Shown here: one piece after another, positions 18,254 through 27,068 of the stretch
How positions within the stretch are numbered: the stretch's first letter is position 1
How the letters are laid out: the number at the start of each line of letters is the position of its first letter
Assembly (NCBI GenBank): GCA_029548805.1
Contig: JAKPMS010000146.1
Coordinates: 1 to 40,362, forward strand
DNA from: Spirochaetota bacterium
Lineage (GTDB): Bacteria > Spirochaetota > Spirochaetia > Treponematales > UBA12059
DNA: 40,362 nucleotides
Direction of reading: 5' to 3'
Made by a program: the position numbers and the translations under genes
The notes under the pieces: model-generated
Databases searched by the model: none
Seen by the model: only the letters and a program-made list of their open reading frames with translations
What the model was told of the DNA's origin: nothing

Positions 18254-19438
18254 TCAGTCCAGCCTGTCCATAAAGTCTTCAAGGCTTTTTTTATCCGGAA
18301 ACATGGCCTGAAACAAGTGTTTGCCGCCGCCGCGGGCGCCCATGCTTTTAGCAAGGGGTCCAAGGCTTGTTTCTGTCAGTGATTTTTCAGCACCTTTTGG
18401 CGCTGGAGAAGCAAGAATGGCTTTGGTTTCCGGGCTGACCATAATGGCGCAGTCCCTGCCCAGGGCGGCAAGGGCTTTGGCAAGACCAAGGGCGGCATCG
18501 GAGCTTTCCGCACTGCCTTTTACAACAAGCTTTTCGCTGCCGCTTGCCAAAAGTTCGGCTTTTGAGCCGGCCCATGCTTCAGTCATGGCTGACAGGCTTT
18601 TTTCCAGCCCCTTCTGCTTTTCTTTAAGCGAGTTTATCACGCCAACCACATTGTCCTCTGATACAGCGGCTGCCAATGCGGCATCCCTAGCAATAGCGGC
18701 AAGCCGGCGCCAGTCAAGTATTGCCCTTCTGCCTGCCACAAAAAAAAGCCTGCATCCGGCCTTGTATTTTTCCGCCCGCAGTATCCTGAAAAGCACAAGC
18801 TCCCTTATGTCTTTTACATGGGTTCCGCAGCAGGCCGAGTAGTCGGAGCCGGCAATTTCCACTATTCTAAGCTCAGTGGAATCCACCGATATATCCTTTC
18901 TTAAAGGATATTTTTCTGCCTCTTCCTGGCTGCAAACATGGGTTATTACCGGCTGTCCCTTTTTTATCGTATCCAGGATTTCATCTTCTACAGCGTCAAG
19001 AAGCTTCCTGTCCGGAGCTGCAATATCCAGGTCTATTGAAGAATATGCCTGCCCCAAATGAAAAGACAGGGTGGTGGCATTAATTTTTTTTGCAAGGATG
19101 GCGGACAAAAGATGCTGGGCACTGTGTTGCTGGCTATGATCCCTTCTTCTTGCAAGGTCTAGCACGCAATCCACAATTGCCCCTTCCGCCAGAGTTGTTG
19201 CGTCTCCATCAGCGGGGATTTTAAGCCGGTGGATTACAGTATCCCCGCGTTCAACAACAGATTCAAGCTGAAAGCCGCCAAGGCTGCCCAGGTCGCATGG
19301 CTGACCGCCCCCTTCCGGGTAAAAAATGCTTGCATCCAGGGCAATTTCATAAAAGCCGTCATCGGCCAGAACGCTTGATACTATAGTTGACTTGCAGTGA
19401 TCCAATTCGGGCTGTTCATAGAAGGTTTTTCCGGTCAT
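18254..19438 (-). CDS. Alanyl-tRNA editing protein AlaX-like, long form with DHHA1-type C-terminus
   Basis: 394 aa; HSQQHSAQHLLSAIL and CCGTHVKDI zinc/editing motifs; GARGGGKHLFQA near the C-terminus. Confidence 0.9.
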   Translation of the reverse strand: MTGKTFYEQPELDHCKSTIVSSVLADDGFYEIALDASIFYPEGGGQPCDLGSLGGFQLESVVERGDTVIHRLKIPADGDATTLAEGAIVDCVLDLARRRDHSQQHSAQHLLSAILAKKINATTLSFHLGQAYSSIDLDIAAPDRKLLDAVEDEILDTIKKGQPVITHVCSQEEAEKYPLRKDISVDSTELRIVEIAGSDYSACCGTHVKDIRELVLFRILRAEKYKAGCRLFFVAGRRAILDWRRLAAIARDAALAAAVSEDNVVGVINSLKEKQKGLEKSLSAMTEAWAGSKAELLASGSEKLVVKGSAESSDAALGLAKALAALGRDCAIMVSPETKAILASPAPKGAEKSLTETSLGPLAKSMGARGGGKHLFQAMFPDKKSLEDFMDRLD

Positions 19439-19503
19439 TTTTATAAAATAACAGTATTGCGGCCCAATGGCTAGTTCTTTGGCAAACTTAGCGTATTGGC
19501 AGG

Positions 19504-20970
19504 CTAGCGGAGTCCAAAATAGAATTTTTCCAGAAAGGCGGCCCTTTCATTGGCCTTCTGCCAATACTGGCTGCGCGGATACTCATCCCTTACTTTTTTA
19601 TATGCGGCGTGCGACTTTTTTATGTCCCTGAACGGGCTGTCCTGCTCCCATGCAATACCGTAAAGATAGAAGGCTTCGTCGCTGCCAAAGGGGTAAAGGC
19701 TCAGGTATTTGTCAAGGGCGGCAATGGCAGACTGCATGCGCTTGGCGTCCAGTTCAGCCTTTGCATAAGCCAGCAGTTCGTCAGGGGTTGTTCTTATGGC
19801 ATCCAGAGCCGTGCCCCGGGCTGTCACGGCAGCGCTTTGTTCTTTATCCGCGGCAGGCTGGATGGCGCTTTCATTTGTGACACCCGCCAAACTTAAAGAC
19901 TCCGGAGGAACAGCTTTTGCCGCATCGGCCTTTGCTGCGCCGGCTTCCAAAGCCTGCCCGGCCTTGGCTTGGTCCGTACGAGAGCTTTCCGCAGACGTGG
20001 CCGCAGTCGGTGCCGCAGCCGGAGAAGCGGAAGTAACATTTATTTTTATTAACCTAGCCTCGCTGCCGCCGCTCAGCGGATTCTGCCGCTGAAAGCGCAG
20101 TACAAATTCTCCGTTTGCTTCTGGCTTAATGGCAAATACTGCTTCGTTGTTCTCAAAACGCCTTGACTGGTAGCGCATGCCGTCCTTGCCGTCTTCGTCC
20201 CCTAGGTATATCCAGCCCGAGCCGGGAAAGCGCAGCTCCAGGCTTTCTCCCCTGGCCGCATTCTTTTCTTCATGAAGCGCCGGCGCGGCTTTGGAAGCAC
20301 TTTCTACAGCAGCTACAGAAGATGGAGAAGCTGCTGGAAGCAGTTTCGCTGCTTGCGGCGCTGTTGGCGTAGCTGCTTGCGGCGCTGTTGGCGTCGCTTT
20401 TGGCGCGGGCTGCGTGGCTTGTTGCGCCGCAGGTTTAGCGGGCTGTGTGCCAAGCGCCGGCGCGGATTCGGGCGGCTTGGCAGCAGCCGGCGTTGGAGAA
20501 GCAGGCTTTGGCTGGACGGGCTCAGCATCCGCAGGCGAAGCCGGCATTGCAGCTTGTGCGTCAGCCGCCTTGGTATCAGGCAAGGCCGCGGGGGCTGGCA
20601 GATCCGGTGCAAAGGGCTCAGGAAGGGGGAATGGTCCCAAAACAGGTGCATGAACCAAAGACAGTACAGTTATGTCCGTATCCAGCAACGGGCCGGCTTC
20701 TTTTTTGAGGCTTGGTTCAGGCAATACGGCTTCTGGCTGGGCTTCGTAGAATACTCTGGCTGCTGCCTTGCCCAGAACTTCCGGCAGTAAAGTTTCCTCA
20801 TCCTTAGCGGCTTCTTCTGCCAGAAGCGCGCTTCCTTCAGACAGCTTATCCTCTGCTGCTTCGTTTAGCGGAGTTGATACGCAGGCAAACAGGGCCAAAA
20901 CCGGCAGCAACAATACAGAGCAGGGTAAGCCTGCATTTTTTTTAATCCACCGCGTTGTATATGGCCTCAA
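19504..20970 (-). CDS. Lipoprotein with a Pro/Ala-rich linker and TPR/BamD-like C-terminus
   Basis: 488 aa; signal peptide with lipobox LFAC; Pro/Ala/Gln linker; C-terminal LLAYAKAELDAKRMQSAIAALDKYLSLYPFGSDEAFYLYGIAWE. Confidence 0.75.
   Translation of the reverse strand: MRPYTTRWIKKNAGLPCSVLLLPVLALFACVSTPLNEAAEDKLSEGSALLAEEAAKDEETLLPEVLGKAAARVFYEAQPEAVLPEPSLKKEAGPLLDTDITVLSLVHAPVLGPFPLPEPFAPDLPAPAALPDTKAADAQAAMPASPADAEPVQPKPASPTPAAAKPPESAPALGTQPAKPAAQQATQPAPKATPTAPQAATPTAPQAAKLLPAASPSSVAAVESASKAAPALHEEKNAARGESLELRFPGSGWIYLGDEDGKDGMRYQSRRFENNEAVFAIKPEANGEFVLRFQRQNPLSGGSEARLIKINVTSASPAAAPTAATSAESSRTDQAKAGQALEAGAAKADAAKAVPPESLSLAGVTNESAIQPAADKEQSAAVTARGTALDAIRTTPDELLAYAKAELDAKRMQSAIAALDKYLSLYPFGSDEAFYLYGIAWEQDSPFRDIKKSHAAYKKVRDEYPRSQYWQKANERAAFLEKFYFGLR
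20351..20398. repeat. 24-bp direct tandem repeat (2 copies) in the lipoprotein linker
   Basis: GCTTGCGGCGCTGTTGGCGTAGCT / GCTTGCGGCGCTGTTGGCGTCGCT, one mismatch; encodes TPTAPQAA-type repeats. Confidence 0.85.
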
Positions 20971-21436
20971 GTTCAGCCTTCCTTTTGTTTGTCATTTCGG
21001 AAACATCGATTGCGCCAAGATCCGGCAGCATTTCGTCCAGATCCTCGTCAGTGTATAACACTCTCCTGTTTAAGGCAAATGGCCAGTCCATATTGTCTGT
21101 ATCGGGAAAAAGGAGCATTTGCGCAAGCTCTTCTTTGCTAAGCGGAAGCCCCAGCCTTTCTTCCAGACCCGAGCGGCGTTCCATCAGCGCTTCCAAGGCA
21201 GTTTTTTCGGGGATCTTTTCTGTCCTGTACCTGTATCTTCCGCGCCCGCCGATATGCATTAAAATGGCACCGGCGCATGCAAAAACAAGCAGCAAAAGCA
21301 TGACTGCAAAAGCAATTCTGAAAGGCTTTTTTTTAAAGATTTCCGGCAGTACGAAAAAAGGCAGTTTTGGGAGTTTTGGCAATCTCAATTTGGACAGAAA
21401 AGCTGCCATAATGCGCAAAAGTCCGGGGCTTTTCAT
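20942..21436 (-). CDS. Single-pass membrane protein, unknown function
   Basis: 164 aa; TM segment IAFAVMLLLLVFACAGAIL; ATGA overlap with the smc stop. Confidence 0.7.
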   Translation of the reverse strand: MKSPGLLRIMAAFLSKLRLPKLPKLPFFVLPEIFKKKPFRIAFAVMLLLLVFACAGAILMHIGGRGRYRYRTEKIPEKTALEALMERRSGLEERLGLPLSKEELAQMLLFPDTDNMDWPFALNRRVLYTDEDLDEMLPDLGAIDVSEMTNKRKAELEAIYNAVD

Positions 21437-24318
21437 GAGCTTGCTCCGGCGTTTCCGCTTTCAAGCTCCCTTCCTCCTTCGTACTCCACTTCCTCTTCCT
21501 CAAATTCGGGATAAGGATTAAAATTTGTTTGAGTGTCCCTTCGTTCAAGCCTTATGGCCACGGCTTTTGTAATGCCGGATTCCTCCATGGTAACACCCAA
21601 AAGCGCATCAGCCCCTGTTACGGTTTTTTTGTTGTGCGTAATAATTATGAACTGGCTGGTTTTTCCGAACTCCCTTAAAAGGTTTACAAAGCGGATAACA
21701 TTTTGTTCGTCCAGCGCTGCATCTATCTCGTCAAGAAAGCAGAAAGGCGACGGCCTTACCATGTAAGTTGCAAAAAGCAGGGCAATGGCTGTAAGGCTTT
21801 TTTCCCCTCCGGAAAGCAGGGATATGTTCTCAAGCTTTTTTCCGGGCGGCTGGGCAAATATCTCTATACCCGACTCAAGAACATGGTCCGGGTCGGCAAG
21901 CCTCAGCTCCCCCCTGCCCCCGCCAAAAAGGCGTCTGAACATGTTATGAAAATTTCTCTTTATCCTGTTGTACGTTTCAAGGAACATTTCCGCGCTTTCG
22001 TCCCTTATTTCGCGGGTTATGCGCACAAGGTCTTCCCTTGCCCTGGAAATGTCGGCATACTGGGAGCTTAAAAATTCATAACGCTCTTTTACCTCCGCAA
22101 ACTCTTCCGGAGCCATCAGGTTTATGGAGCCCAGGTCCCTTAGCTTCTGCTTTTTGTCCGACAGAACATCCCTCAGTTCCTGCGGGGCCATGCGCAGCTC
22201 GTACATGCGCTCCTCAAACTCCAAAAGCTCGCGCCCGTATTGTTCCCTGAAGTTGTCCTTTACGTTACGTATTTCCGTCTCGGTCTGGGCAAGGAATAGC
22301 TGCTGCTTTTCCATCTCGGTCTGCAGGCTGCCCAGTTTTTCCATCTTCTTTTTGAGCTCTTCCTGCCTCTTGCCCAGGTCGGAATTTTTTATCTCTATGT
22401 CCTTTTCCAGGCGTTCCAGCTCCCTGCTCAGTTCCCTGCCGCGTTTTTCCAGCTCCGCCAGCTCTTCATCCAGAAAGGCCAGGTTTTCTTCTGCCTCGGA
22501 CCGCTTTTTTTCTTCCAGCTCGGTCTCGTTTTCCAGTTCTTTATAGTGGGTTTCCTGGCCGCTTATTTCCCGCCTGAGCATGGAAAGGGACTCGTCCAGC
22601 GCCGCGGCCTGGGTTTGCATGCGTATCTTGTTGCCCCGTTGCTCTTCCAGGGTTTTTCTGTACTCTTCTATTTTTACCGACAATTCCCGGCTGTCATCCC
22701 TTAGTGCGGAAATTTGTCCGCGCCTTTCCGCAATGCCAGCCCGCAAGCCATCCATACGCGAGTCCACCGAGCGCTTTTTGGTCATGATTCCTTCCGGCGA
22801 CAAAAACTCGTCAATAAAGGAAGGGCTGGATTTCTTGTAGGCTTCGTAAGTGTTTTTTAACTCAATTGCCTTTTCGGCAGCTTCTGCCATTGCGGACCTG
22901 GCGGAAGAAACCAGGCTTCTGGCTTCTTCAGTTCCGTAGTCCCTTAAGCTTGCAAGGTCGTCCAGCATGGCTGCCTTGCCCGCCAGTCTGGTTCCTATAA
23001 GGGCTATCAGCGCGTCTATGCTTTCTTCAAGGTTTTTGCGTTCCCGGGACGAGTAGCCGGTTTCCTTTAGCCTTGCATCCAGTTCCGCTACTATGTCTTC
23101 CGTAATGGCGTTAAGGTCCGCCTGGGATGCGGCAAGCTCCCCGTCAAACGCCGCTATCTGCTTTTCCGCCAGCGCAATGGCTTCTTCGTTTGCAGATATC
23201 CTTTCCTCCGCCCCGCGGATGGAAGCCTCAAAATTGTTAATGTTTTTTTCTACATCCAGAATGCGGGTTTTGTGTTCCCTCAGGTTTGCGTTCTTTTCCT
23301 GTTCATCCTCGTGCAGTTCTTCTATGCGCTCAAAAAGGAGCTTTAGCTTCAGCCTGGACTGGTCAATCCTTGTTTTGGCTTCCAGAGCCCTTTGCTGCAA
23401 AAGTTTGCGTTCCTTTTCCTTGCCCACCTTTTCTACGGCAAGGCCGTATACAGTCTTTTGGGCTTCTACCAGCTTGGACTCCATGGAATTGACCACGTCT
23501 AAGTTTTCTTCCAGCGACAGGTTTATATTGTCTATCTCTTTTTTAAGGCTGTTCCTGTCTGCGCTTCTGGAAGAAAGGTCCGCGTCCCTGCGCTGCTTTT
23601 CGTTTATGAAACCCCTTAGCCTTAAAAGATGAATGTCCCTCTCGGTATTGAAAACGTCCTCTTTAATGGCTCTGTAAACAATGGTTTTTTCAGACTGGGA
23701 TTTCAGGCTGTCATGGCTGCGCTTTACCTCGGTGAGTATGCCATCGACCTGGCGCATGTTTTCTTCGGTTTTGGCAAGCTTTAGTTCGGCCTCCCTAGAA
23801 CGCATCTTGTGTTTTGTGATGCCGGCGGCTTCTTCAAACAGGTAGCGCCTTTCTTCCGGTTTGCTGGACAAAATCTGGTCTATCCTGCCCTGCTCCATTA
23901 CCGAATACGCGCTCTTGCCTATGCCTGTGTCCCAGAACAGTTCCCGCAAATCCTTAAGCTTAGCCGGCTGGTTGTTAATAAAGTATTCGCTTTCTCCGCT
24001 GCGGTACAACCTGCGCTTTATGTTTATTTCAGGGGCATCCAGGATAAGAACGCCTTTTTCGTTGCTTATGGTAAGGCTTACTTCCGCTACGTTAAGAGCC
24101 TTTCTGGACTCTGTGCCATTGAAAATTAGGTCTTCCATGGTATCAGCCCTAAGCGAGCGGGCAGACTGCTCCCCTACCACCCATTTTATGGCATCCACTA
24201 TGTTGGACTTGCCGCAGCCGTTAGGCCCCAAAAGGGCTGATATGCCTTCCGAGAAATCCAGTTTTATCCTGTCTGCGAAGCTTTTAAACCCAAAAATTTC
24301 GAGGCTTTTAAGAAACAA
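21433..24318 (-). CDS. smc: Chromosome segregation protein SMC
   Basis: 961 aa; FKSFADRIKLDFSEGISALLGPNGCGKSNIVDAIKWVVGEQSARSLR; LLSGGEKSLTAIALLFATYMVRPSPFCFLDEIDAALDEQN. Confidence 0.96.
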   Translation of the reverse strand: MFLKSLEIFGFKSFADRIKLDFSEGISALLGPNGCGKSNIVDAIKWVVGEQSARSLRADTMEDLIFNGTESRKALNVAEVSLTISNEKGVLILDAPEINIKRRLYRSGESEYFINNQPAKLKDLRELFWDTGIGKSAYSVMEQGRIDQILSSKPEERRYLFEEAAGITKHKMRSREAELKLAKTEENMRQVDGILTEVKRSHDSLKSQSEKTIVYRAIKEDVFNTERDIHLLRLRGFINEKQRRDADLSSRSADRNSLKKEIDNINLSLEENLDVVNSMESKLVEAQKTVYGLAVEKVGKEKERKLLQQRALEAKTRIDQSRLKLKLLFERIEELHEDEQEKNANLREHKTRILDVEKNINNFEASIRGAEERISANEEAIALAEKQIAAFDGELAASQADLNAITEDIVAELDARLKETGYSSRERKNLEESIDALIALIGTRLAGKAAMLDDLASLRDYGTEEARSLVSSARSAMAEAAEKAIELKNTYEAYKKSSPSFIDEFLSPEGIMTKKRSVDSRMDGLRAGIAERRGQISALRDDSRELSVKIEEYRKTLEEQRGNKIRMQTQAAALDESLSMLRREISGQETHYKELENETELEEKKRSEAEENLAFLDEELAELEKRGRELSRELERLEKDIEIKNSDLGKRQEELKKKMEKLGSLQTEMEKQQLFLAQTETEIRNVKDNFREQYGRELLEFEERMYELRMAPQELRDVLSDKKQKLRDLGSINLMAPEEFAEVKERYEFLSSQYADISRAREDLVRITREIRDESAEMFLETYNRIKRNFHNMFRRLFGGGRGELRLADPDHVLESGIEIFAQPPGKKLENISLLSGGEKSLTAIALLFATYMVRPSPFCFLDEIDAALDEQNVIRFVNLLREFGKTSQFIIITHNKKTVTGADALLGVTMEESGITKAVAIRLERRDTQTNFNPYPEFEEEEVEYEGGRELESGNAGASS

Positions 24319-24319
24319 G

Positions 24320-24994
24320 TCAGTCTTCGTCCTGCGAAACCAGAAGTTCGTAGGCAGCAGCGGGATCTGCCGCGGAAAGTATGCCTTCTCTTAGCTCGTT
24401 GGACTTTAGCTTTGCGCTGAAGTATGACAAGGTCTGAAGATAATAAGCATGCTGGTTGTAAGAGGCTGCAATCATAAAGAGTATCCTTACGGGAGCGTCA
24501 TCAAAAGCGTTAAAGTCCAGTATGTCACATTTGCTGATGCCCACAGCCACCACAAGATCGGTAACGCTGGACAGCCTTACATGGGGTATGGCTATATTGC
24601 GGCCTATGGCTGTGCTCATAAGCTCTTCCCTGCGCAAAATTTCTGCCACAAGTTCCTGTTTGTTTTTTATTTGTGGAGCCAGCGCAAGGCATTCGGCCAG
24701 GGCTATAAGGGCATCCCTCTTTTTTGGAAAGTCAAGAAACACGACGCGTTCTGGAGAAAGCACGTTTCTCATTCTGACAGGATGCAGGGTGGATATGGGC
24801 TTGTTTGAAGAAAGCCTTTCGTTAACCCAGCGCTCAATTTCGCTTTTTTTAAAGCGCCATACCGTTCCTATTTTACCAGCGGGGATTTCGCCCTTCTGGG
24901 CCCAGTCATAAACAGTTCTTTCGGAAACCCTCAGGTATTTTGCAACTTCTTCTATTGTAAGGATATCGTCATCCATAATGTTTATCCCCTGCAC
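24320..24994 (-). CDS. HTH (excisionase/MerR-type) fused to PTS EIIA (PtsN-like) domain
   Basis: 224 aa; LTIEEVAKYLRVSERTVYDWAQKGEIPAGKIGTVWRFKKSEIERWV, then AIGRNIAIPHVRLSS EIIA active-site region. Confidence 0.9.
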   Translation of the reverse strand: MQGINIMDDDILTIEEVAKYLRVSERTVYDWAQKGEIPAGKIGTVWRFKKSEIERWVNERLSSNKPISTLHPVRMRNVLSPERVVFLDFPKKRDALIALAECLALAPQIKNKQELVAEILRREELMSTAIGRNIAIPHVRLSSVTDLVVAVGISKCDILDFNAFDDAPVRILFMIAASYNQHAYYLQTLSYFSAKLKSNELREGILSAADPAAAYELLVSQDED

Positions 24995-25035
24995 GTCATG
25001 ATTTTACATTATTCTGCAAAAAAAGCTACGAAATG

Positions 25036-25644
25036 TCAAGATAATTCCAAACTATCGCAGCATTCATCTATTTCCTCCCGGCTCCATCCAAAGCCGTAAA
25101 GCAGGTACCTGGCCAATTCCGTTGTTTTGCCTTTGGCTAAAAGTGCCATGATTTGCCTTTTTATTATTTCCAGCCTTTCTGCAGTTTTATCCATGGACAA
25201 TACTTCCTCTTGCATGGCAGCCATGACAGCATGCCTGTCAAGCCCTTTTGCAGCCAGTTCGGAAGCCAGCTTTCTTGGGCCTTCTGTATGGCGCCTTAGC
25301 CTTTGCCGTATCCATGACGCCGCATAACGCTGGTCGGAAAGCAGGGCCTTTGCTTCCAGCTTTTCCAGAACCATGCTTACAGCTTTTTTGGAAAAACCCC
25401 TGGCCAGAAGCTTTTTCCCGAGGCCCATGCTGTATTGCTCCGCCCTGGCCAGGAGGGCTATGGCCCTTGCTTCCGCCTTGCCGGCTTCTACAGCCGCTTC
25501 CAGAAGTTCTGACGCAACATGACAGGGCAAAGCCTCGGGCTTAAAAGGAAGGTAAATTGACTTGAATTCAAAAAAGGAGCCGTCTTTGGAAACTGCCTTG
25601 ACAGTTCCTCCGGCTCCCTCTTCCCAGGATACGAGTATTGGCAC
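25036..25644 (-). CDS. recX: Regulatory protein RecX (start uncertain)
   Basis: RecX-like helical repeats (LLARGFSKKAVSMVLEKLEAKALLSDQRYAASWIRQRLRR). The track ORF extends to 25782 but overlaps rpsI; GTG at 25644 avoids the overlap. Confidence 0.8.
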   Translation of the reverse strand: MPILVSWEEGAGGTVKAVSKDGSFFEFKSIYLPFKPEALPCHVASELLEAAVEAGKAEARAIALLARAEQYSMGLGKKLLARGFSKKAVSMVLEKLEAKALLSDQRYAASWIRQRLRRHTEGPRKLASELAAKGLDRHAVMAAMQEEVLSMDKTAERLEIIKRQIMALLAKGKTTELARYLLYGFGWSREEIDECCDSLELS

Positions 25645-25657
25645 CAGGCCGTTGTGT

Positions 25658-26050
25658 TTAGCGCTTGGAGAACTGGAAGCGTCGGCGTGCGCCGCGCTGG
25701 CCGTACTTTTTGCGCTCCACCATTCTGGAGTCCCTTGTAAGGTAGCCGTTGTTCTTAAGCGCCATATTGGAGTCGGGATCAACCTGGCTTAAAGCCCTGG
25801 CTATGCCGTGTCTGCATGCACCAGCCTGGCCATTGGGACCGCCGCCCACAACGTTTATTATAATATCAAACTTGTTGGCGCTGGCAGTAACCGCAAGGGG
25901 CTGCTTTACAGAGCTGGCAAGCTCCGCTACAGGAAAATATTTGTCTATATCCAAAGAATTTATTGTAATTTTACCGCTGCCGTCCCTTAGATAAACACGG
26001 GCTATTGCAGTCTTGCGTCTGCCGGTTCCTATTCCTAGATTCCTTGTCAT
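25658..26050 (-). CDS. rpsI: 30S ribosomal protein S9
   Basis: 130 aa; GTGRRKTAIARVYLRDGSGKITIN...RDSRMVERKKYGQRGARRRFQFSKR. Confidence 0.98.
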   Translation of the reverse strand: MTRNLGIGTGRRKTAIARVYLRDGSGKITINSLDIDKYFPVAELASSVKQPLAVTASANKFDIIINVVGGGPNGQAGACRHGIARALSQVDPDSNMALKNNGYLTRDSRMVERKKYGQRGARRRFQFSKR

Positions 26051-26062
26051 CCTTGACCTTCC

Positions 26063-26491
26063 TTAAACTTCTATTGCACGCGGAGACTGGGCCGCATGGG
26101 GATGATTGGGGCCGGCATATACTTTAACATTTTGCGCAAGCTTTCTGCCAAGCGGCCCTTTTGGAAGCATGCCCCTTATGGCTATTTCCAGGGGATCAGC
26201 AGGGTGCCTTTCTATGAGTGCAGTAAAGTTGGTTTTTTTAAGTCCGCCTGCATAGCCGGTATGCTTGAAATATACCTTGTCATTGGCCTTGTTGCCGCTG
26301 ACTTCAATTTTGTCGGCATTAATAATAATAACATAGTCGCCGACTTCCTGATGCGGGGTGTAAGAAGCCTTGTGCTTGCCCCTTGCAAGGCTTGCAGCCT
26401 TGACGGCGACACGGCCAAGACGTTGACCCTGGGCATCAATAACAAACCAGGAGCGTTCAACTTCTGCCGGTTTAACAAATACGGTTTTCAT
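26063..26491 (-). CDS. rplM: 50S ribosomal protein L13
   Basis: 142 aa; RSWFVIDAQGQRLGRVAVKAASLARGKHKASYTPHQEVGDYVIIINADKIEVSGNK. Confidence 0.98.
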   Translation of the reverse strand: MKTVFVKPAEVERSWFVIDAQGQRLGRVAVKAASLARGKHKASYTPHQEVGDYVIIINADKIEVSGNKANDKVYFKHTGYAGGLKKTNFTALIERHPADPLEIAIRGMLPKGPLGRKLAQNVKVYAGPNHPHAAQSPRAIEV

Positions 26492-26603
26492 CTATCTATA
26501 CCTTCACCTTCGTGTAATTTGCAGCAATTATAAACAGCGAGCGGAATATTTACATATATTGCGTAATGATGTCAAGCGTATGAATAAAATACGCGCTTTG
26601 GAC

Positions 26604-26834
26604 CTAAGCCTGATTTTCTGCCTTGGCATCCTCTTCTTCTTCTTTTTTAGCCTCTATTTTATCTTTTACATCAGCTATACCTATAAAAAGGGCAATTATG
26701 CCGATAAAAGCTGCAAGAACTGGTATGGAACCCCGCAAAAAGGCTAAAACATCCTGCCACCAGCCCAAAATTCCGGGAATACAGCTAAAAACTGCAAAAG
26801 CTATGCAAAGCAAGCCTATAATAAGAGCCGTCAT
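26604..26834 (-). CDS. Small membrane protein, unknown
   Basis: 76 aa; two hydrophobic segments and an acidic/basic tail KKEEEEDAKAENQA; GGAGGT upstream of the start. Confidence 0.6.
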   Translation of the reverse strand: MTALIIGLLCIAFAVFSCIPGILGWWQDVLAFLRGSIPVLAAFIGIIALFIGIADVKDKIEAKKEEEEDAKAENQA

Positions 26835-27068
26835 GATTGTTTACCTCCAAATAAAAGTACGCAATAAAAGAATACTGCTTATACATTTTTCGTCAATACG
26901 TAGCGGCACAGTAAAAGAATCAGCCGCGCCCGCTTTCCAGGGGCTTGGCAGCAAATACAGTTTTGGCAAAAACCCTGTCCCGTATGGTATATACCAAGGC
27001 AGCTTTATACAATACAAAGTATAGAGTTGGATAATAACTAAGCTTCAGGGAAGTATGAAAGGCGAACC

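Noticed and set aside
20272-20790. 172-aa Arg/Trp/Cys-rich ORF
   Set aside because: Antisense to the Pro/Ala low-complexity region of the lipoprotein.
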